DNA of 64,000 nt from an uncultured Eubacteriales bacterium (GTDB lineage Bacteria > Bacillota > Clostridia > Oscillospirales > Oscillospiraceae). The notes beneath the pieces were generated by a model. That model had not been told where the DNA came from, searched no databases, and saw nothing but the letters and a program-made list of their open reading frames with translations. Location: contig OMZQ01000004.1 in the NCBI GenBank assembly GCA_900315595.1, positions 1-64,000 of the forward strand. The letters run 5' to 3'. This document shows, one piece after another, positions 58,004 through 64,000 of this stretch; position 1 is the stretch's first letter; each line of letters opens with the position of its first letter. The position numbers were made by a program, and so were the translations under genes.

Positions 58004-59461
58004 TCATACTGCAAATTCGTCCGTCACGGAGCGGGTCATCTCCCAGATGCGGAGCTTTGCGCCGTCCTTGACGGTGTAGTTCAGCTCGCGCTCGGTGGGG
58101 TAGAGGTGGGTCGTAAAGGTGCGCTCGCCGTCGTTGAAAAAGAGCTCGGCGGAGCTGTGATCCAGGAAGACGCGGAGACTGCGGAGCGGGCTTTCCAGCT
58201 TCACGTCCAGCCGCTCGTACACGTTCTCGTTGAAGCGCAGATCCATCCCGGAGCGGTCCAGGGTGCAGATACCCGCGTTCTGGTCGTAATGCAGGCGCAG
58301 GCCGCCGGAGCCGTCTGAGCGGGTGCAGAGATTCAAATCGAAATCGCCCGCCGGGACGCCGATCTCCAGCTCGCAGGCACGGGGCAGGGTCCCGTTCGGG
58401 GTGAGCGCCGCGCCGCGCAGGGTATCGATCCCGGAAATCGGGGTCTGGATCAGCTTGCCGTCCCGGATGCGAAGCTCGCGGGGCAGGCTCATCGAGCCCT
58501 CCCAGTCCTCCTCGGCGGTCGGATAGTGGTTGTCGGGCAGGCCGATCCAGCCGATCAGCACGGCCTTGTCTGGGTCGTCCACGTTGGCCGCGCCCTGCGC
58601 GGCGTAGAAGTCGAAGCCCCAGTCCAGATAGTCGTAGGACCCGTCCGGCGTGAAGGTCAGCGTGTCGTAGTCCATCGTGCCGATCAGATAGACGTTGTGG
58701 TTCGTGCTGTTGCCGCGCATCGGCAGGGTCGTGTACTGCGGGGAGAAGATCAATACGTCCTTGCCGGAAATGTTCACGATGTAGGGGCATTCCCACATCC
58801 CGCCGAAGCGCTCGAAGCCTGGGACCTTGAGCTGCCCGGCGAAGCGCCAGCCGGTGAGGGGCTGTTCGGATTCGTAGACCTGAACGCAGCCGCGCTTGTC
58901 CAGCGTCTGCGCGCCGATCAGAATATAATACTTTTGCTTCTCGGCGTTCCAGACGATCTTCGGGTCGCGCTGATGCTCGGAGTAGTCGCTTCTCGGCCCG
59001 AACAGGGGCTCCGGGAGCTTCCGCAGCTTGCCGTCCTCGTCCAGATAAGCCGCGCAGGTCCAGGGCGTCCGGACCCAGTTCTCGTCCCGGTGGTTGCCGG
59101 TGTAGAAGAAATAGAGCTTGTCGCCCACCGAGATCGCAGAGCCGGAGTGGGCGCCCTTGTTGTCGTAGTCGCGGTCGGGGGCAAGACCGATACCCTCGTT
59201 TTTCCAGTGCAGCAGATCGGGGCTGGTCACGTGATACCAGTATTTCAGACCGTGGACCGCGCCCCAGGGGCACCATTGATAGCAGAGGTGCCAGACGCCC
59301 CGGTGCAGGGCGAAGCCGTTGGGGTCGCTGGAAAGGCCGGTGATCGGCTGCACGTGATAGGTCTGCCGGTAGACGGAGCCCCGGATGCGGTCATACAGGC
59401 TTCGGATCTCGTTCGGGCTTTTCAGAACGCGGTAGCGTTCCTCGCGGGTCCATTCTCGCAT
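58004..59461 (-). CDS. Second GH32 family glycosidase
   Basis: A 485-residue GH32 enzyme distinct from the one at 55703. The nucleophile block reads LSSDPNG near residue 44 rather than WMNDPNG; RDPK near 165 and WECPY near 225 keep the other two acids. It has no signal peptide. It may cut unphosphorylated sucrose, sucrose 6-phosphate or short fructans inside the cell. It lies between the LacI gene (13 bases) and the HAD gene. A purine-rich GGAGG precedes the ATG. Confidence 0.9.
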   Translation of the reverse strand: MREWTREERYRVLKSPNEIRSLYDRIRGSVYRQTYHVQPITGLSSDPNGFALHRGVWHLCYQWCPWGAVHGLKYWYHVTSPDLLHWKNEGIGLAPDRDYDNKGAHSGSAISVGDKLYFFYTGNHRDENWVRTPWTCAAYLDEDGKLRKLPEPLFGPRSDYSEHQRDPKIVWNAEKQKYYILIGAQTLDKRGCVQVYESEQPLTGWRFAGQLKVPGFERFGGMWECPYIVNISGKDVLIFSPQYTTLPMRGNSTNHNVYLIGTMDYDTLTFTPDGSYDYLDWGFDFYAAQGAANVDDPDKAVLIGWIGLPDNHYPTAEEDWEGSMSLPRELRIRDGKLIQTPISGIDTLRGAALTPNGTLPRACELEIGVPAGDFDLNLCTRSDGSGGLRLHYDQNAGICTLDRSGMDLRFNENVYERLDVKLESPLRSLRVFLDHSSAELFFNDGERTFTTHLYPTERELNYTVKDGAKLRIWEMTRSVTDEFAV

Positions 59462-59474
59462 GGCAGCGGCCTCC

Positions 59475-60461
59475 TTAAATCGAATCTCGGATTTGGATCG
59501 TATAGCTCAGCATGGTCTGTCGGATGTGGCGCACCGGTGCGTCGGAGCGGAGCAGCTCCACCAGCATCCGCGCGGCCTCCTGTCCGCTGGCGCGGTAGTA
59601 AAAACGGCTTGAGGTCAGGTGGGGGGAGATATGGGAGCAGGCCCAGCTATCGCCCACGCCGACGACGCTCACGTCCTCCGGCAGCCGTCTGCCGGCGGCT
59701 CGAAGCGCTTCCATCGCGCCGAAGGCAATGTGATCGGTGGCGCAGATCACGGCGTCCAGCTCCGGATGCTCCGCCAGGAGCCGCTGCATCGCCTCGCGTC
59801 CGGATTCCAGGGAGAAGTCGCTGAGCGCAGCGGGCAGCGCCTCCGGATCCAGACCGAATTCCCGCAGCCCGGCCTCCACGCCGCGCCGCCGGGAGACGCC
59901 GACGGCGGCGTCGCGCTCGGTCACGCCGATGTAGACCGGGTGTGACCGTCCTCTGCGGAGGACCAGACGGGTCAGCTCCAGGGCAGCGCCGTAGTCGTCA
60001 TGGTAGACCGAGCAGACGCTTCGGTATTTCTGCCCGACCACGACCGCCGGGATCGGCAGATCGTGGAGAAAGCGCTCATGCTCCCGGGTGCAGACCGTGG
60101 CCATCAGAATCACACCGGCCACGGAGCGGGTCTGGAACAGGCGGAGCTGATTCAGCTCCTGCTCAGGGTCCATGCCGGATACGGCAAACTGGCAGACGTA
60201 GCCCTCGCGGGAGAGCACTTCCGATGCCCCCGCCGCCATGCGGGAGACGGCCTCGGAATCCAGACGCGGCACCACGATCCCGATCAGATCGGTGGTTCGG
60301 GTGCGCAGGGCCTGGGCGGCCATATCGGGCTCGTATCCGGTTTTCTCGATGGCCTCGCGTATGACGGCGCGCTTTTCCGGGCTCAGAGAACCGCCGTTGA
60401 GATAGCGGCTGACCGCCGAGGGGGAGACCCCCGCCAGCTTCGCCAGCTCCTTCATGGTCAT
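59475..60461 (-). CDS. scrR: LacI-family regulator of sucrose genes
   Basis: A 328-residue repressor. The helix-turn-helix is MKELAKLAGVSPSAVSRYLNG at the N-terminus with the hinge helix near residue 50 (AAQALRTRTTDLIGIVVP), followed by a periplasmic-binding-protein-like sugar sensor. It sits inside the sucrose operon, 42 bases downstream of the GH13 gene. The TGAAAnCGnTTTCA-type operators at 63291 and 63504 are the likely binding sites, so it would control its own operon and ptsH. The effector is probably a sucrose-derived sugar. Confidence 0.9.
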   Translation of the reverse strand: MTMKELAKLAGVSPSAVSRYLNGGSLSPEKRAVIREAIEKTGYEPDMAAQALRTRTTDLIGIVVPRLDSEAVSRMAAGASEVLSREGYVCQFAVSGMDPEQELNQLRLFQTRSVAGVILMATVCTREHERFLHDLPIPAVVVGQKYRSVCSVYHDDYGAALELTRLVLRRGRSHPVYIGVTERDAAVGVSRRRGVEAGLREFGLDPEALPAALSDFSLESGREAMQRLLAEHPELDAVICATDHIAFGAMEALRAAGRRLPEDVSVVGVGDSWACSHISPHLTSSRFYYRASGQEAARMLVELLRSDAPVRHIRQTMLSYTIQIRDSI

Positions 60462-60502
60462 CGGTCATACACCGCCTTTCGTGAGAGTTTGATATGCGTT
60501 GG

Positions 60503-62308
60503 TTATACGTGCTTCGCCCAGAGGAAGCCGTATCCGGGCAGCTCCACGGTCTCCAGATCCAGATGCCGGTTGTTCCGTAGATTCCGTGCCTCGCAGGGGG
60601 CGAGATGCACCGTCCGCGGCTCCGGGCTGAAATTGAACAGGGCCGTCAAAACCGCGCCGCTGCGCGTGCGGCGCACGCCCAGCACGGCGTTGTCGCCGGT
60701 GTCAAAGCCGACGAATTCCGCGTCGGCGGCAAAGACGGCCTCCCTCGCACGGATCGTCTCCAACCGGCGCAGACCGGCGAAGAGCTTGCCCTGCCGGGTC
60801 TTCCGGTCGCCGCGCTGTTCCGCGTCGGCCCAGTTGAACCGTCCGCGGTGGAGGTAGCGGCTGTCCTCGGCCCGGTCCGGGTCCTCGTGGTAGCCGTAAT
60901 CGTTGAGCTGGCCGATCTCGTCCCCGCTGTAGAGGACGGGAATCCCGCTCTGGGTCAGCATCCAGGCATGGAGCATCAGATCGCAGTCCACGGCGGCCTT
61001 CTCCTCGACCTCGGCCCCGCAGAGGGAGGCCGTCGTGCCGCAGAGCCGGGCGTCGCCCAGGCGCGGGTCGTCGTTGTAGAGCTCGCCGCGGGCGGGACTG
61101 CCCGGCCACTTGCCGGTAAACCAGTCGTTGAGATATTTCTTGTGCGCCACTTCCTCCGTGCCGAACTGCTGCAGCCAGGCGTAGTCCAGACCCCAGCCGA
61201 TGTCGTCGTGGCAGCGGAGATAGTTCTGGAAGGAGCAGGACCGCGGCAGGGCGGCAAGCTGTTCCATCTGCCGCCCCAGCAGCCGCACGTCGCGGGTCGC
61301 CAGGCAGCTCCAGGTGGAACACATCGTGGTAACGTTGTAAAGCATGTGGCACTCCGGCTTTTCCGGCGTGCCGAAATAGGGCGCGACCTTCTTCGGCTCC
61401 ATCACGACCTCGCCCAGGAGCAGGACGCCGGGGCATACGATCTCGCAGGCCAGGCGGAGCATCCGGGACAGGGTGTGAACCTGGGGCAGGTTGCGGCAGT
61501 CGGTCCCGAGCTGCTTCCAGATATAGGGGATCGCGTCCAGACGGATCACGTCCATGCCGCGGTTCGTCAGATACAGCAGATTCTCGGTCATATCGTTGAA
61601 GACCATCGGATTTGCGTAGTTGAGATCCCACTGATAGGGATAGAAGGAGGTCATCACCCACTGCCCGCAGTCGTCCAGCCAGGTGAAGTTGCCCGGGGCC
61701 GTGGTGGGGAAGACCTGGGGGACGGTCTTTTCAAACTCGTCTGGGATCCGGCGGTCGTTGTAGAAGAAGTACCGCGCCCGGGCCACGGGATCGCCGGCCC
61801 GTGCGGCTCTGGCCCAGGTGTGGTCCTCGCTGGTGTGATTCATCACAAAGTCGAGCGCCAGGCTGATCCCGGCCTCGCGGCAGTCGTCGGCGAGGCGTTC
61901 CAGATCCTCCATCGTGCCGAGCTCCGGCTGAACGGCGCGGAAGTCCGCTACGGCATAGCCGCCGTCGGAGCGGCCCTTGACGGTCCGGAGCAGGGGCATC
62001 AGGTGCAGATAATTGACGCCGCACTCCTTCAGATAGGGGAGCTTGGCGCGCACGCCCTTCAGATCCCCGGCAAAATTGTCCACGTAGAGCATCATGCCGA
62101 GCATCTTGTTCGAGCGATACCAGTCCGGGTCGGCCAGACGGCGCTCGTCTCGGTCGCGGAGCGCCTGCTTGCGGTCGTCATAGCTGCGGCGCAGCATATC
62201 CACAAAGTATTCGAAGGCGCGGACGTCATTCCGGTACAGCTCGCAGTAGAGCCACTTGAGCTCGTCCAGCCGGGCGTTCAGACGGTTGACAAAGGCAGCG
62301 TATTCCAT
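60503..62308 (-). CDS. GH13 subfamily 4 amylosucrase-like enzyme
   Basis: A 601-residue alpha-amylase-superfamily protein with helical N-terminal domain (1-90), the (beta/alpha)8 barrel and a C-terminal domain. Conserved regions: DFVMNHTSEDH near residue 158, catalytic Asp in VIRLDAIPYIW near 255, acid/base Glu in LLLGEVV near 300, and the third acid in RCHDDIGW near 370, where the HDDIGW form is typical of amylosucrases. Amylosucrase builds glucan from sucrose, releasing fructose. The neighbouring fructokinase would trap that fructose. It is 13 bases after the scrK stop. Confidence 0.87.
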   Translation of the reverse strand: MEYAAFVNRLNARLDELKWLYCELYRNDVRAFEYFVDMLRRSYDDRKQALRDRDERRLADPDWYRSNKMLGMMLYVDNFAGDLKGVRAKLPYLKECGVNYLHLMPLLRTVKGRSDGGYAVADFRAVQPELGTMEDLERLADDCREAGISLALDFVMNHTSEDHTWARAARAGDPVARARYFFYNDRRIPDEFEKTVPQVFPTTAPGNFTWLDDCGQWVMTSFYPYQWDLNYANPMVFNDMTENLLYLTNRGMDVIRLDAIPYIWKQLGTDCRNLPQVHTLSRMLRLACEIVCPGVLLLGEVVMEPKKVAPYFGTPEKPECHMLYNVTTMCSTWSCLATRDVRLLGRQMEQLAALPRSCSFQNYLRCHDDIGWGLDYAWLQQFGTEEVAHKKYLNDWFTGKWPGSPARGELYNDDPRLGDARLCGTTASLCGAEVEEKAAVDCDLMLHAWMLTQSGIPVLYSGDEIGQLNDYGYHEDPDRAEDSRYLHRGRFNWADAEQRGDRKTRQGKLFAGLRRLETIRAREAVFAADAEFVGFDTGDNAVLGVRRTRSGAVLTALFNFSPEPRTVHLAPCEARNLRNNRHLDLETVELPGYGFLWAKHV

Positions 62309-62320
62309 CGGTTCCTCCCT

Positions 62321-63274
62321 TCAGTCTGCAAAGGCGGCGACCTCCGCCAGCGTGGGCATCGCGGGGATCGCTCCGCTGCGGGAGCAGGTTAGGGCCGCGG
62401 CGCGGTTGGCAAAGCGAAGCATCTCCTCCAGCTCCGGCGCCTCCAGCGCGTTCAGGGGGCCGTCGGGACGGGCGACCAGGCGGCTCAAAAGCGCGCCGTG
62501 GAAGGTATCGCCCGCGCCGTTCGTGTCTGCGACCCGGACGCGCACGCCGGGGACAGAGCCAACGGCGTCGCCCAGACGGTAGAACGTGCCCTTGCTTCCG
62601 AGGGTCACAAGGATCAGCCGGATGCCGAGGGCTGCCAGCGCAGCCGTGCCGGCGACCGGATCGTCCGTGCCGGTCAGCAGGGGAAGCTCCTCGTCGCTGA
62701 GCTTCAGAACGTCAGTCTTCTCCAGCGGGACCTTCATCCAGGTCAGAGCGGTGGTCTCGTCGGGCCAGAGGTTCGCGCGGTAGTTCGGATCGTAGCTGAT
62801 CAGCACGCCGTGGGCGCGGGCATAGTCGGCTGCCTCCAGCGTCGCGGTGCGGACGGGGTCGGCCGTCAGGCTGACGGAGCCGAAGTGCAGGAGCTTCGGC
62901 AGGGGAGAAAGGGCACGCACGGCCTCCTCGGCGGTCAGCAGGGTGTCCGCGCCGGGGGAACGGTAGAAGGAAAAGGAACGCTCGCCGCTGGGGGCGACGC
63001 TGACGACAGCCTGCGTGGTCAGACATTCTGCGGTCTCATACAGACCGGTCACGTCCACGCCGTCACGCACGAGCACGGCGCGCAGGTCGCGTCCGAAGGT
63101 GTCGCGGCCCACCTTGCCGATGAAGCCGGCGGAAGCGCCGAGCCGCGCCGCTGCAACGGCCACGTTGGCCGGCGCGCCGCCCGGATTGGCGGCAAAGTGC
63201 CGCACCTGGCGTTCGTCCACGTGCGTCTGCGTCAGATCGATCAGAAGCTCACCCAAAGTCAGTAAATCAGCCAT
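62321..63274 (-). CDS. scrK: Fructokinase (PfkB family)
   Basis: A 317-residue sugar kinase phosphorylating fructose with ATP. LTLGELLIDL at the start, substrate-binding PGGAPANVAVAAARLG near residue 31, and the ATP/catalytic DTNGAGDTF near 258 (Asp base) are all present. GAGGG precedes the ATG. It is the first gene of the long minus-strand sucrose operon, directly behind a promoter and LacI-type operator. Confidence 0.95.
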   Translation of the reverse strand: MADLLTLGELLIDLTQTHVDERQVRHFAANPGGAPANVAVAAARLGASAGFIGKVGRDTFGRDLRAVLVRDGVDVTGLYETAECLTTQAVVSVAPSGERSFSFYRSPGADTLLTAEEAVRALSPLPKLLHFGSVSLTADPVRTATLEAADYARAHGVLISYDPNYRANLWPDETTALTWMKVPLEKTDVLKLSDEELPLLTGTDDPVAGTAALAALGIRLILVTLGSKGTFYRLGDAVGSVPGVRVRVADTNGAGDTFHGALLSRLVARPDGPLNALEAPELEEMLRFANRAAALTCSRSGAIPAMPTLAEVAAFAD

Positions 63275-63290
63275 AAGAATCCCTCTGTAT

Positions 63291-63344
63291 TGAAATCGTT
63301 TTCATAGATAGAACCATGATAGCACAACCGGGGAACGATTGCAA
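63291..63344 (-). promoter_or_regulatory. scrK promoter and LacI-type operator
   Basis: On the minus strand TTGCAA (63344-63339), 17 bases, TATCAT (63321-63316). Just downstream lies TGAAATCGTTTTCA (63291-63304), a LacI-family palindrome covering the start region, so bound repressor would stop transcription of the sucrose operon. Confidence 0.85.
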
Positions 63345-63463
63345 GAGCAAATCCGGAATTGGCGGAGGATTCCGCCGGATTTGTACTTATTACACGAAAG
63401 AATGGAAGTTCTTGTAGGGAATGTGCATAAAAACCCGATTGCAATCTTGTCAATTATCCCATG

Positions 63464-63517
63464 TAGACAGGGACCGCGAAACCGTGTAAAATGATTAGGA
63501 GAGTGAAACCGATTTCA
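63464..63517 (+). promoter_or_regulatory. ptsH promoter and LacI-type operator
   Basis: TAGACA (63464-63469), 17 bases, TAAAAT (63487-63492), then the palindrome TGAAACCGATTTCA (63504-63517) about 12 bases after the -10. It matches the scrK operator in 12 of 14 positions, so the same repressor probably controls ptsH. Confidence 0.8.
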
Positions 63518-63556
63518 AGGTCGGAGCCCATCATCATTCAAAGGAGAGGTATCGTT

Positions 63557-63817
63557 ATGAAGCAGTTTGATTATACCATCAAGGACCCCCTGGGCATCCA
63601 TGCCCGTCCCGCCGGCCTGCTTGCCAAGCTCGCCAAGGGCTTCGGTGACACCGTCGTCACCATCACCAAGGACGGCAATACCGTCAAGGCCTCCCAGCTC
63701 ATGAAGGTCATGGGCATGGGCATCAAGACCGGCAACACCATCACCATCGCCGCGGAAGGTCCCGCGGAGGACGAGGCCATCGAGGGTGTCAAGAAGTTCC
63801 TCGAGGAGAATCTGTAA
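63557..63817 (+). CDS. ptsH: HPr phosphocarrier protein
   Basis: An 86-residue general PTS protein passing phosphate from EI to EIIA. His15 in GIHARPAG is the phosphorylated residue and Ser46 in KASQLMKVM is the regulatory site used by HPr kinase in Firmicutes. AGGAGAGG precedes the ATG. It is divergent from the sucrose operon and carries the same type of operator; ptsI follows 73 bases on. Confidence 0.96.
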   Translation: MKQFDYTIKDPLGIHARPAGLLAKLAKGFGDTVVTITKDGNTVKASQLMKVMGMGIKTGNTITIAAEGPAEDEAIEGVKKFLEENL

Positions 63818-63832
63818 TCCGTAACATCCGAA

Positions 63833-63856
63833 CGGGCGGGGCAAAAACCCCGCCCG
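63833..63856 (+). terminator. Hairpin between ptsH and ptsI
   Basis: CGGGCGGGG (63833-63841) and CCCCGCCCG (63848-63856) pair perfectly, followed by CGCTTCTATC. With a weak T-run it is probably a partial terminator, giving more HPr than EI. Confidence 0.6.
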
Positions 63857-63890
63857 CGCTTCTATCATTACTATATTCAGGAGGTAAACC

Positions 63891-64000
63891 ATGATTTTGT
63901 TACAGGGCAAGGGCGTTTCCAAGGGCGTGACCAGCGGCCCCATCTATTTCTTCCGCCGCAGCGACGCCACCGTCACCAAGTATGACGCCCCCGACCAGGC
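63891..64000 (+). CDS. ptsI: PTS enzyme I (3' part outside window)
   Basis: The first 36 codons of phosphoenolpyruvate-protein phosphotransferase: LQGKGVSKGVTSGPIYFF matches the N-terminal GxxxSxGxxxGP pattern of EI. AGGAGG lies seven bases before the ATG. The order ptsH-ptsI is standard. The rest, including the active His, is beyond the right edge. Confidence 0.88.
   Translation, partial: MILLQGKGVSKGVTSGPIYFFRRSDATVTKYDAPDQ

Overview
The window looks like a chromosomal segment of an anaerobic, fermentative, GC-rich member of the Firmicutes, most likely a gut Clostridia of the Oscillospirales type. This is inferred from an Rnf complex, a sucrose PTS with HPr and EI, TnpV and serine-recombinase mobile genes, BspA-like leucine-rich repeat proteins, DUF6809-like and FISUMP-like accessory proteins, and purine-rich Shine-Dalgarno sites before nearly every start. 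No rRNA or CRISPR array is present. Base composition is mosaic: GC-rich metabolic regions (1-4.5 kb, 31-64 kb) surround a less GC-rich accessory region (about 5-30.5 kb).

1-10 kb: three serine hydrolases in a row (the first cut by the window edge), a tandem-GNAT protein, a 128-bp tandem repeat, tRNA-Leu(UAG), a GIY-YIG/DUF4357 protein, small accessory genes, and the scar of two truncated genes lying against an alpha/beta hydrolase.

10-23 kb, accessory island: a tRNA-end remnant, a TnpV gene, a large RecQ-type helicase, a cassette-like series of small acidic genes separated by three copies of a roughly 100-bp terminator-plus-promoter repeat, a WYL regulator, two intracellular LRR_5 proteins, and a compact four-gene operon (Fic-like, DUF1351-exonuclease fusion, HEPN-like, LRR) driven by a promoter embedded in a 16-bp-arm palindrome. 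This operon is my best candidate for an undescribed, possibly defence-related, system.

23-30.6 kb, integrative mobilizable element: a sigma-like regulator, ParM and a ParR-like partner with paired TGACGTCA boxes, an oriT-like region, a MobC-like protein, a MOBP-type relaxase, ParB, and a large serine recombinase ending beside tRNA-Pro(UGG). A diverged, inverted copy of the tRNA-Pro 3' junction lies 20 kb away at 10.2 kb.

31-39.7 kb: a surface protein that is a degenerate beta-lactamase-fold pseudoenzyme, trxB, a prsW - TrkA_C membrane protein - NUDIX group, an aldo/keto reductase, and pnp and rpsO with a long hairpin in the pnp leader.

39.8-48.7 kb: a respiratory block, rnfC-rnfD/G(fused)-rnfE-rnfA-rnfB, then nrfA and the cytochrome c maturation genes resB and ccsA. 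The arrangement suggests ferredoxin-driven Rnf energy conservation next to ammonifying nitrite reduction, with no nrfH visible.

48.8-53.6 kb: a zinc-ribbon membrane protein; an ECF-type S component plus a DUF4430 lipoprotein behind a promoter and a cobalamin-riboswitch-like leader; a DUF4956/VTC polyphosphate pair.

53.7-64 kb: a minus-strand sucrose regulon (fructokinase, amylosucrase-like GH13, LacI regulator, GH32, HAD phosphatase, GH32, sucrose PTS EIIBCA) and, divergently, ptsH and the start of ptsI. Matching LacI-type operators sit just downstream of both divergent promoters, so one regulator probably controls both the sucrose genes and the general PTS proteins.
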